From Geobacteraceae bacterium (GTDB lineage Bacteria > Desulfobacterota > Desulfuromonadia > Geobacterales > Geobacteraceae): 64,000 nucleotides of DNA. Below are positions 45,536 through 53,232 of this stretch, one piece after another. The position numbers and the translations under genes were made by a program. Numbering within the stretch: position 1 is the stretch's first letter; each line of letters opens with the position of its first letter. The notes beneath the pieces were generated by a model. The model was not told where the DNA came from, ran no database searches, and worked only from the letters and a program-made list of their open reading frames with translations. The DNA lies in the NCBI GenBank assembly GCA_029975275.1, contig JARKPN010000094.1, positions 1-64,000 on the forward strand, written 5' to 3'.

Positions 45536-46780
45536 TCATTGTGATACCTCCGGGGCCGTGACGAGACAGGGCTCTATCAGGACAGCACCCCGCAGGGGGT
45601 CTTGTTCCCTGTCATAGATACGCTTTCTTGCAGCTGGGGGAGAGGGAGTGCCCCACCAGTTGCCCGGTGCGCGGAGTTCCTCCCGGCCCGCATTATAGAG
45701 GTCATACCTTCCGTTTGAAGATATGCTGTTACCCCAGATCGCCGCTTCCCCGTCATCGACCAGTATGCCTACCCCCGTGTTACGGGATATGACATTGCCC
45801 GACAGCCGCATGCGCGAACGGGTAAGCCGCACCCCGAGCTCCTGGTTGGCGGACACCGTGCTTTCGGTAATCCCCCCCTCCGAGGAATCAAGGGCAAGGC
45901 CGCTGCCGTTACCGGTAAACGTGCTTCGCAGCACCGATAGCCTTGCCCCCTTTGCCTCAAGCGCTCTGACGGTGTTCGATGAAAAGCCCGAAAAGACCAG
46001 TTGGAGTGCCCCTCCGGACAGGGACAGGCCCATGGTGTTGCCGGTAAACGCCGCTTCCCGGATATCCGACTCACTGTCCACCAGGGCATATCCCAGCTCA
46101 CAGCCGGACGCCCCTCCGCCGGACGCGATAAGGAGAGAACCCTTGAGACGCAAGCCGGTTCGACAGGCGGCAACATGCGAACTTTTCAGTGAGACCGTTG
46201 AATAGATCGCTTCCAGCCCCGTGACCGCCCCCTCGATACGGCACTGTTCGAGGAGGTTTTTCTTTTTACTCCCGAGCAGCAGAATCCCCTGCCAATCGCC
46301 GGGCTCCACTGTACGGGTGCCGGGCCTGAACAGCACCGGCTGCTCCGCCGTTCCCCTGGCGCAGAGCCTCCCCTGAACCAGCAGGGCTCCATCCACGGCC
46401 CCTGTGTCATCGGGTCGGAAGGTCACCACGGTACCGGGGCCGATGTTCAGGGTCGCCTGGGGGGCAACGGTCAGAACTCCCCTGACCGAAACCGTTCCAT
46501 TCCAGGTAACATCCCTGGTCAGGGTTGTGTTGTGGTAGGTGAAGTCCGACACGGCATCCGCCACATAGACCCTCTGCTTCTTCTCAGGATTCACGGCAGC
46601 GGAGGGTGAGATTACCGATGCCGGAGGTGGCGGAGATGACGGGGCGATCCGCACCACCGGTGCGGGCGGCGGGGCTGCCGCGTCCTTCTCTCCAACGGGA
46701 AACAGGCCGCCGACACAGCCTGAACAGAATACAAGGAGGAGAATAATGCGGATTTTGCAAGGAATTGCGAGGTTCATCAT
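45536..46780 (-). CDS. Probable lipoprotein with right-handed parallel beta-helix repeats
   Basis: About 414 residues. The N-terminus has a hydrophobic helix ending VFCSGC, a plausible though imperfect lipobox, followed by a proline-rich linker (AAPPPAPVVRIAPSSPPPP). From about residue 85 the protein is a repetitive ladder of short beta strands (VRGVLTVAPQATLNIGPGT; GNVISRNTGVGILVDDG; GNSISSNGRYDLYNAG) typical of NosD/pectate-lyase-like helices. Expected location is the periplasm or outer membrane. No catalytic residues are evident. Start uncertain because no ribosome site is visible at the two adjacent ATGs (46780 and 46777). Confidence 0.75.
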   Translation of the reverse strand: MMNLAIPCKIRIILLLVFCSGCVGGLFPVGEKDAAAPPPAPVVRIAPSSPPPPASVISPSAAVNPEKKQRVYVADAVSDFTYHNTTLTRDVTWNGTVSVRGVLTVAPQATLNIGPGTVVTFRPDDTGAVDGALLVQGRLCARGTAEQPVLFRPGTRTVEPGDWQGILLLGSKKKNLLEQCRIEGAVTGLEAIYSTVSLKSSHVAACRTGLRLKGSLLIASGGGASGCELGYALVDSESDIREAAFTGNTMGLSLSGGALQLVFSGFSSNTVRALEAKGARLSVLRSTFTGNGSGLALDSSEGGITESTVSANQELGVRLTRSRMRLSGNVISRNTGVGILVDDGEAAIWGNSISSNGRYDLYNAGREELRAPGNWWGTPSPPAARKRIYDREQDPLRGAVLIEPCLVTAPEVSQ

Positions 46781-46957
46781 GGAGGTGTCACACAGCGAGC
46801 ACTGAAACGTCAAGAGGAAACATTTGTATACGGTTTTATGAGTCCTACCATACTTGACAATCTTTGTAAATCGATATTGCCGGCCACGACCCTGCAGACA
46901 AAGGCGCAGCTTCTTATCGCGTTATTTCAACCGGTTATGGCGCTCGGCTTTATTTGC

Positions 46958-47012
46958 TTGACTCACCATATATCTTGTGGTTTATTGCATACCGAATCAC
47001 AAAATATGGTAT
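46958..47012 (+). promoter_or_regulatory. nrdJ promoter with two NrdR-box-like operators
   Basis: TTGACT (46958-46963), 17 bases, TTTATT (46981-46986). A 16-base imperfect palindrome (46963-46978, core CACCATATATCTTGTG) lies between these elements and a second (46997-47012, core CACAAAATATGGTA) lies at the expected transcription start. Each matches about 12 of 16 positions of the NrdR box I remember (acaCwAtATaTwGtgt); starts are 34 bases apart. Confidence 0.55.
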
Positions 47013-47061
47013 CATTTCACTTCAATCACCATCCTGGAATACAAAGGAGGATTACCCTGTC

Positions 47062-49296
47062 ATGGGAAAAACCAAAGGTGCAGCTGAAGCTCTCCGGCTG
47101 TCGAAGAATGCGCTCACTGTTCTGGAAAAGCGCTACCTGAAGCGCGACAAGGACGGAAAGGTGCTGGAGAAACCCGAAGACATGTTCAATCGAGTCGCAA
47201 ACGCCATTGCCTCAGCGGAGAACAACTTCGACGCACAGGTCGATACGGCCGAACTTGCCGGTAGATTCTATGACATGATGGTCCGCTTCGAGTTTCTGCC
47301 CAACTCTCCGACCCTGATGAACGCAGGCCGGGAACTGGGGCAGCTCTCGGCCTGCTTCGTCCTGCCGGTCGGCGACTCCATTGACGATATCTTCGATGCC
47401 GTAAAGTACACGGCGCTCATCCACAAGTCCGGCGGAGGGACCGGCTTTTCCTTCTCCCGGCTCCGTCCGGCCAATGACGTGGTCATGTCCACCACCGGCA
47501 TCTCCAGCGGTCCCATATCTTTCATGCGGGTCTTCGACATCGCCACCGAGACCATCAAGCAGGGAGGGACGCGGCGGGGCGCCAACATGGGAATCCTGCG
47601 GGTCGATCACCCCGACATCATGGACTTCATCATGTGCAAGTCCGACCAGACGCACCTCAACAATTTCAACATCTCGGTCGGCCTGACCGAGGCGTTCATG
47701 AAGGCGGTGGAGCGTGACGAGGAATACGAGCTGATCAATCCCCGAAGCGGCGGGGTATCCGGCACCCTGAACGCCGGCAAGGTGTTCCACCGCATCGTCA
47801 AGCAGGCATGGAGCAACGGCGAGCCGGGAATCGTCTTTCTGGACCGTCTCAACCGGGACAACCCGACCCCGGTCGTGGGCGACATAGAATCCACCAATCC
47901 CTGTGGAGAGCAGCCGCTCCTCCCCTACGAATCCTGCAACCTTGGTTCCATCAACCTGGGCAAGATGGTGAAGGACGGCGAGATCGACTGGAAACGGCTG
48001 GCCGAGGTCATCCGCCTGGCGGTCCGCTTCCTCGACAACGTCATCGAGGTCAACAATTATCCCCTTTCCCAGATAGACGAGAGGACCCGCGCCAACCGTA
48101 AGATCGGACTGGGGGTGATGGGATGGGCCGACATGCTGATACTGCTCGGCATCCCCTACATCTCGGCCGAGGCAATCGCCTTGGGCGAAAAGGTCATGAA
48201 GTTCATCAACGACGAGGGGCACGCCGCTTCCCGGGAACTGGCAACGGAGCGGGGACCGTTCCCCAATTTCAAGGGCTCCGTCTACGACAAGCCCGGCGCA
48301 GCCCCCATGAGGAACGCCACGGTCACCACCATCGCCCCCACCGGCACCATCTCCATCATCGCCAACGCCTCGTCCGGCGTGGAGCCGCTGTTCGCCGTCT
48401 CCTTCGTCCGCCAGGTCCTCGACAACAATGTCCTGGTGGACGTGAATCCCCGCTTCGAAAAGGTCGCCAGGGAGCAGGGATTCTACTCCGAGGATCTGAT
48501 GAAGCGCATCGCCGAGCACGGCACCATCCACGACCTGGAGGAGATACCGGAGGATGTCCGCAGGGTGTTCGTCACTGCCCACGACATCACCCCCGAGGTC
48601 CATATCGAGATGCAGGCAGCATTTCAGCGGTACACGGACAATGCCGTAAGCAAAACGGTGAATTTCCCCAACTGTGCAACGGTCGAGGACGTGGAAAAGG
48701 TGTTCATGCTCGCCTACAAGCTGGACTGCAAAGGCGTCACCATTTACCGTGACGGGTCCCGGGACATGCAGGTCCTCTCCACCGGCAAGAAAGAGGTCGA
48801 GGCGGCTCCCCAGCCCGAGGAAAAGAAGGCCCTCAAGCCGGTGAAACGTGAACGCCCCAAGGCGCTCAAGGGGTGGACCTACCAGATGCAGACCGGCTGC
48901 GGCCCGCTCTACGTGACGGTCAACGAGGACAAGGCCGGCCTCTTCGAGCTGTTCACTACCATGGGCAAGGCTGGAGGGTGCGCTGCCTCCCAGTGCGAGG
49001 CCATCGGCCGCATGGTCTCGCTCGCATGGCGCAGCGGCGTTCAGGCCCGCCAAGTCATCAAACAGCTGCTGGGCATCTCCTGTCACGCCCAGTCCGGCTT
49101 TGGCGACAACAAGGTCCTCTCCTGCGCCGACGCCGTTGCCAAGGCCATCCAGATGCACATGAAACTCAGCGGCTCCGAGGTCGACATCGAGGAGAAACCC
49201 TTCGAGCGGGGCGCCTGCCCCGAGTGCGGCGGCGTAGTGGAGCACGAAGGCGGCTGCATGGTCTGCCGGGTGTGCGGCTACAGCGAGTGCGCGTAA
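47062..49296 (+). CDS. nrdJ: Adenosylcobalamin-dependent (class II) ribonucleoside reductase
   Basis: Oxygen-independent enzyme of 744 residues making deoxynucleotides with a cobalamin-generated thiyl radical. Active-site cysteines are in GQLSACFVLPV and NPCGEQPLLPYESCNLGSIN, radical-site region SGGGTGFSFS is present, and the C-terminus has CPECGG and CMVCRVCGYSEC, a zinc-ribbon-like tail probably used in thiol re-reduction. AGGAGG lies 11 bases before the ATG at 47062; an upstream extension is in the operator region. It is monocistronic with its own terminator. It needs vitamin B12; no cobalamin genes or B12 riboswitch are visible here. Confidence 0.95.
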   Translation: MGKTKGAAEALRLSKNALTVLEKRYLKRDKDGKVLEKPEDMFNRVANAIASAENNFDAQVDTAELAGRFYDMMVRFEFLPNSPTLMNAGRELGQLSACFVLPVGDSIDDIFDAVKYTALIHKSGGGTGFSFSRLRPANDVVMSTTGISSGPISFMRVFDIATETIKQGGTRRGANMGILRVDHPDIMDFIMCKSDQTHLNNFNISVGLTEAFMKAVERDEEYELINPRSGGVSGTLNAGKVFHRIVKQAWSNGEPGIVFLDRLNRDNPTPVVGDIESTNPCGEQPLLPYESCNLGSINLGKMVKDGEIDWKRLAEVIRLAVRFLDNVIEVNNYPLSQIDERTRANRKIGLGVMGWADMLILLGIPYISAEAIALGEKVMKFINDEGHAASRELATERGPFPNFKGSVYDKPGAAPMRNATVTTIAPTGTISIIANASSGVEPLFAVSFVRQVLDNNVLVDVNPRFEKVAREQGFYSEDLMKRIAEHGTIHDLEEIPEDVRRVFVTAHDITPEVHIEMQAAFQRYTDNAVSKTVNFPNCATVEDVEKVFMLAYKLDCKGVTIYRDGSRDMQVLSTGKKEVEAAPQPEEKKALKPVKRERPKALKGWTYQMQTGCGPLYVTVNEDKAGLFELFTTMGKAGGCAASQCEAIGRMVSLAWRSGVQARQVIKQLLGISCHAQSGFGDNKVLSCADAVAKAIQMHMKLSGSEVDIEEKPFERGACPECGGVVEHEGGCMVCRVCGYSECA

Positions 49297-49330
49297 GTTT
49301 GCAGACAGACGGACCCGAAGGGTTCCCGAC

Positions 49331-49360
49331 AAAAAAGGCCCGCTCCTTGCGGGCCTTTTC
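49331..49360. terminator. Bidirectional terminator between nrdJ and the rubrerythrin gene
   Basis: AAGGCCCGC (49335-49343) pairs with GCGGGCCTT (49349-49357) around five bases, with A residues on one side and TTTT on the other. Confidence 0.9.
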
Positions 49361-49415
49361 ATTTTCTATCCATCCACCACACCGGGAAGCCCTCCTCCCC
49401 GTCACATTCATTAAC

Positions 49416-49985
49416 TCAATGGACCGCCCTGAAGGCGCTCTCCGACGCCCCGCAGACCTCGCACGACCCTGACGGTTTGTGGTCCAGGGTGTTGCCGCAC
49501 GATTCGCAGATGCAGTATTCCCCGCTCCCGCTTTCGTCCAGGTTTTCCAGAGTCTTTTTGAAGAGGTTTTCGTGGATGCTGTCCACGTCACCGGCATATC
49601 TGAAACAGGTGCCGGCCAGATCCCAGCCGTCGTTCTCCGCGTCTTTCACCATATCGCGATACATATCGGCAAGCCCGCGGCTCTCATTGATGGCCTCGCG
49701 CAGGTTCTCGGCAGTCGACTGGTGGACGATCTTCGGGTCATACATCCCGGCCTTCCAGAGCTCGTTGGTAGCCCTTGATGTCTCTTTGAAGGACCGCAGT
49801 ATGCAGCCGGCATGGACGTTTTCAGCCTCGGAGGCGGCCCGGAACAGTCTGGCCACGTTCTCCCTCCCTTCCTTTTCCGCAGCCTCGGCAAAAGCGTTGT
49901 AAGTCCACCTGGCCCTGGACTCGCTCTCGTAAGCCTTGAGCAAATCCTCTTCCGTCTTCACGGTATGGGTTGTAATGCTTGTCAT
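49416..49985 (-). CDS. Rubrerythrin
   Basis: Di-iron peroxide reductase of 189 residues. The ferritin-like four-helix domain (about 1-145) carries ESESRARWTYNAFAEAA and AASEAENVHAGC with iron-ligand Glu and His. The second usual ExxH reads D-S-I-H (in AGDVDSIHENL), a conservative Asp for Glu at a ligand position. The C-terminal rubredoxin domain has CESCG and CEVCG. It detoxifies hydrogen peroxide using NADH through rubredoxin-type donors. An extended -10 promoter lies 47-52 bases upstream. The related stress genes at 5335-7270 are far away. Confidence 0.92.
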   Translation of the reverse strand: MTSITTHTVKTEEDLLKAYESESRARWTYNAFAEAAEKEGRENVARLFRAASEAENVHAGCILRSFKETSRATNELWKAGMYDPKIVHQSTAENLREAINESRGLADMYRDMVKDAENDGWDLAGTCFRYAGDVDSIHENLFKKTLENLDESGSGEYCICESCGNTLDHKPSGSCEVCGASESAFRAVH

Positions 49986-50031
49986 GATTCACACCGCCTT
50001 TTATTGATATTGACTTCCATTTTTATTTTAA

Positions 50032-50040
50032 ATTATAGCA
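50032..50040 (-). promoter_or_regulatory. Extended -10 promoter of the rubrerythrin gene
   Basis: TGCTATAAT on the minus strand (TATAAT at 50032-50037), with a TG extension one base upstream; no good -35 is needed for this class. Confidence 0.5.
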
Positions 50041-50188
50041 CAACCGCCATCAAGGTTCTGCTTGTTTTCTGGTCAGAAAGGAAAGAAATTCGGCTTCAGG
50101 GGATGCGGCCGGTTATCTCTGGGATACAATTTGAGGGACAAAGATGGCTGCGGGTGCTTGCCGCGATCCGGGCGAAAGGAGAGATACC

Positions 50189-51607
50189 ATGTCCCAGGAA
50201 AACGAAATCAAACTTACTGAGGGGATGCGGAGGTACATAGACAGGAACAGCCGCTACCTGGCGGAGCGCGACGAATACATCAGGCGCGTGGTCAGAAAGT
50301 GGAAATTCGATACCATCGCCGTTCATGGCCTCTATACGGTGCAGGACGCCATAGAGGACTACCAGGGCTCGATCATCGAACCGGTCTTCATGAGCACCGC
50401 CCAGGCGTTCCGCGACTCGGACGAGATGGAGGCGGCCCTTGCCTATCAGATACCGGCCTGGTGCTATTCCCGCATCGCCAATCCGTCCACCTACTACTAC
50501 GAATGGACCCTGGCGTTGCTTGAAGGCTACGGATTCAACGGCGAGACGTCATGCTGCTCCACCTCCTCCGGCATGGCGGCAATCATGACCGCGGTGAATC
50601 CCTTCCTGAAGATCCAGAAAGACCCCCACGAAAAGCGGAACTTCGTTGCCACGGTCCAGTGCTACGGCGGTACCTACCAGCAGTTCACCGCCAGGCTGAT
50701 GCAGGAGCACAACGTGGAATGCCGCTGGGTCCTGGACGCCACCAACCTGGACGAGTGGGCCTCGAAGATCGACGAGCACACCCGCTTCCTGTACGGTGAG
50801 CTCCCCAGCAACCCCCAGCTCGGCTTCTTCGACATCAAGGCGGTGGCCGACCTGGCCCACAGCCACAACCTCCCCCTGATCTGTGACTCCACCATCGCTA
50901 CGCCCGCCCTGCTCCGCCCCATCCGCCACGGCGCAGACATCGTGGTGCAGTCCGCCACCAAGAGCCTCACCTCCAGCGGGTTCGGGGTATGCGGTGCGGT
51001 CATCGCCCGCAAGAACCTCTGCACCAACATCGACGACGAGCTGCTCAAGTCCGATTTCTCGCTCCACATCAAGTTCCTTCAAAACCGCGACTTCGGCCCC
51101 AACCTCCACCCCATGCAGGCCGTCATGACCCTGAACGACATGCGGACCCTCCGCTCCAAGATGGACCTCATGAGCCGAAGCGCCATGAAAGTGGCCCGGT
51201 TCCTGGAAGGACACCCGAAGGTCGAGAGCGTCCAGTACCTGGGGCTCCTCAACCATCCGCTGCACGAACTGGCCAGCAGGTACATGTGGCTGGTGGATGC
51301 GGAATACGACGAGCTTTACGGCAGGCCGGTGAACCGGTACGGCCATCTCCTGTCGTTCTGCGTGAGTGGGGGGATTGAAAAGACGCGAAAATTCTTCGAT
51401 GCGCTTCAGAGGATCTGGCGGGCCACCGACCTGGGTCGGATCAAGAGCGTTGCCACCATACCTGGCATCTCGACCCATCAGCAGCAGGGTGATGAAGGAA
51501 GGACCCTTGCCGGGATCCCGGCCAACATGGTCCGGCTCTGCGTGGGGGCCGAGCATCCTGACGACATCATGGCCGACCTGGACCAGGCCCTGCATAAAGC
51601 GGGATGA
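50189..51607 (+). CDS. PLP-dependent Cys/Met metabolism (trans-sulfuration family) enzyme
   Basis: Fold-type I PLP enzyme of 472 residues, related to cystathionine gamma-synthase and O-acetylhomoserine sulfhydrylase. The lysine that binds PLP is in VQSATKSLTSSG, the phosphate region is SSGMAAIMTAV, and GELPSNPQLGFFDI and GADIVVQSATK are family signatures. It has an extra N-terminal stretch of about 60 charged residues before the usual KFDTIAVHG start. Substrate cannot be told from sequence: gamma-synthase, beta-lyase, sulfhydrylase or methionine gamma-lyase are all possible. GGAG precedes the ATG at 50189. No methionine genes are adjacent. Confidence 0.8.
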   Translation: MSQENEIKLTEGMRRYIDRNSRYLAERDEYIRRVVRKWKFDTIAVHGLYTVQDAIEDYQGSIIEPVFMSTAQAFRDSDEMEAALAYQIPAWCYSRIANPSTYYYEWTLALLEGYGFNGETSCCSTSSGMAAIMTAVNPFLKIQKDPHEKRNFVATVQCYGGTYQQFTARLMQEHNVECRWVLDATNLDEWASKIDEHTRFLYGELPSNPQLGFFDIKAVADLAHSHNLPLICDSTIATPALLRPIRHGADIVVQSATKSLTSSGFGVCGAVIARKNLCTNIDDELLKSDFSLHIKFLQNRDFGPNLHPMQAVMTLNDMRTLRSKMDLMSRSAMKVARFLEGHPKVESVQYLGLLNHPLHELASRYMWLVDAEYDELYGRPVNRYGHLLSFCVSGGIEKTRKFFDALQRIWRATDLGRIKSVATIPGISTHQQQGDEGRTLAGIPANMVRLCVGAEHPDDIMADLDQALHKAG

Positions 51608-51613
51608 CTGGGC

Positions 51614-51940
51614 TTACGTCCCTTGCGTAGCGCGCAGGACGATATCGTGAACGGAGGTCCTGAGGGACTCGCCGTCCTTGAATTTGCACAGGAGGTAGAA
51701 AGCGGAAGGCAAGCAAAATAGCGTGGCCAAGGCCAAATACAAGGGCATTGCATTATGGATGATTATCTTGTTCGAACGCACGTGAACTTCCGAGACAATT
51801 CTGAGCGATTTGACGACACGAATTGCCTTGCGGTTAAGAGATGGAGTCTTGGTCTTGTATGCGGACGGCAGCTCTTTCGCCAGAGAATCCTTCAACATGT
51901 TGACATCTGGGACAATTTCAGAAATGATCACGTTCCTCAT
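51614..51940 (-). CDS. Small hypothetical protein with one membrane segment
   Basis: 108-residue frame starting MRNVIISEIVPDVNMLKDSL, preceded by AGAGGGGG six bases before the ATG. Residues about 65-85 (MPLYLALATLFCLPSAFYLL) form a hydrophobic helix, and the flanks are charged. It is not recognised. It converges on the PLP-enzyme gene (six bases between stops) and lies at the end of the region holding the Rhs toxin. It could be an accessory of that region or unrelated. Confidence 0.5.
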   Translation of the reverse strand: MRNVIISEIVPDVNMLKDSLAKELPSAYKTKTPSLNRKAIRVVKSLRIVSEVHVRSNKIIIHNAMPLYLALATLFCLPSAFYLLCKFKDGESLRTSVHDIVLRATQGT

Positions 51941-52074
51941 AGCTACCCCCTCTTTGAAGATATGAACGAAAACCTATTTGATATGCCGTCTTCACATCCT
52001 CATAACTGTGAAAGATGGGCTAATATCAAATACCATCCAAATAGCAGATAAAGAATGGCTTTTCACGATCATAT

Positions 52075-52556
52075 TTACCATCCATATTGTTCCCGTTTCC
52101 TGAGCGATCTTGGGCACCATGAATACATTTCTATGTCTTCTACCTCGACTGGTAACGCGAAAAATTCAATAGAGAATGATGTCCCATAGAGGAACCTCTT
52201 TCCATCATTCATTTCGACCACAAATTCAGTCCAGCCCATGGAAGATTCACCATGGACACTTCTCAGTTTACTTAATGGTATTGCGAAAGGAGAAATCTCA
52301 ACCTTCAAAATATCAGAAAAAGCAACACTTGATCCCTCGGTCACAAAGGCTTCAACAGTCATTCGATATTGTTTTTTCTGATCCTTTACTTTTTCGAAAC
52401 GCTTCATTGTCAACTCAACTTGTCTTCGCTCGCTTTGAAATACTACACACGGCAAATACTGAGGAACACTGCAGCCCTATATCGATTGCCATAAATCGAA
52501 TCAGGTAGAGGTTCAATATTATCCTTTAAATATTTAACAATTTTTGCCATTGTCAT
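52075..52556 (-). pseudogene. Frameshifted small gene, possibly a decayed immunity gene
   Basis: Two frames appear to be one gene. The first (start ATG 52556, AGGAGA ribosome site) gives about 34 residues, including DNIEPLPDSIYGNRYRAAVF, before a TAG at 52443. The second frame continues with LPCVVFQSERRQVELTMKRF and runs 126 codons to 52075 with IEFFALPVEVEDIEMYSWCP. Joined, they make a plausible cytosolic protein of about 160 residues; an indel near 52453-52470 would explain the break. The sequence is AT-rich and lies directly behind the Rhs toxin module, so it may be a former or orphan immunity gene. A sequencing error could mimic this. Confidence 0.55.
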
Positions 52557-52815
52557 TATTATTCTCCTAATATTATTGTTTAGACATTATGGCTTACCAT
52601 CTATTTTCAAAATTTTAACTCATATTTTGCCTTTAGCGGTTCGCTCTCAACCTCCACCAGACATTTTATATTTCGGTTGCACCTTTGTTGGTGGCGAAAA
52701 CTTTCCAGCAGGAACCTCCATAGTTAGCCGAGAAACCTGAATGAAATATAAATATAATAAAGGGCGTCTCGCTCGGCTTCCACGTCTTCTTCCGTAAGGG
52801 TTGTGCTACACATAG
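52557..52815. other. AT-rich spacer with remnant open frames
   Basis: After the stop of the immunity gene (TGA, 52816-52818) the same minus-strand frame stays open for about 50 more codons (to 52666), including HSGFSANYGGSCWKVFATNK. Another frame encodes MCSTTLTEEDVEAERDALYY before a stop. Neither has a ribosome site. They look like pieces of displaced genes, as is common behind Rhs tips. Confidence 0.4.
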
Positions 52816-53214
52816 TCACAAACTATCTAACCATTTTCTATAAAATGCCTTTTGTTCTTCAACGGTCCCGATTCTCTCGGCAGGCGCTTCATCAAAAATA
52901 TCAACCAAGTCCTCAAGCCTTCCCTGTTGCCCCATCGTTAGCAGATAAACCTTCTTCGCTCCTCCCATATCTCGCGACATCCTTGATGGATATGCGTCAA
53001 TGCGACTTCCGTTGCATAGTAACTTGATACCCAACTTATCTAGTTCGGTTCTCAGTTTACACAGACAATCAAAGAGATCACCACCGTGAAATTCTAAGAC
53101 TTGCAGTCCATCAACAATTGCCTCGATACACCAAGGTGGTGTATCTGTAAACTTTACCCTGGTATCCACAACATCTCCATTGGGCTTAAGCAGTTTAATG
53201 ATTCTCTCTTTCAT
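52816..53214 (-). CDS. Candidate immunity protein for the Rhs ADP-ribosyltransferase toxin
   Basis: 132-residue AT-rich gene starting 18 bases after the Rhs stop, with GAGGA eight bases before its ATG. No signal peptide or membrane helix, so cytosolic, as expected for a partner of an intracellular toxin. Features visible are MKERIIKLLKPNGDVVD, a central FHGGDLFDCLCKLRTELDKLG helix, and SRMSRDMGGAKKVYLLTMGQ. I do not recognise the family. The immunity role is inferred from position only. Confidence 0.65.
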   Translation of the reverse strand: MKERIIKLLKPNGDVVDTRVKFTDTPPWCIEAIVDGLQVLEFHGGDLFDCLCKLRTELDKLGIKLLCNGSRIDAYPSRMSRDMGGAKKVYLLTMGQQGRLEDLVDIFDEAPAERIGTVEEQKAFYRKWLDSL

Positions 53215-53232
53215 AATAGTTCCTCTATGTTT

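Noticed and set aside
51614-51940. Toxin-antitoxin partner for the PLP enzyme region
   Set aside because: No second small gene overlaps it and no toxin or antitoxin fold is recognisable; it is kept only as a small hypothetical gene.
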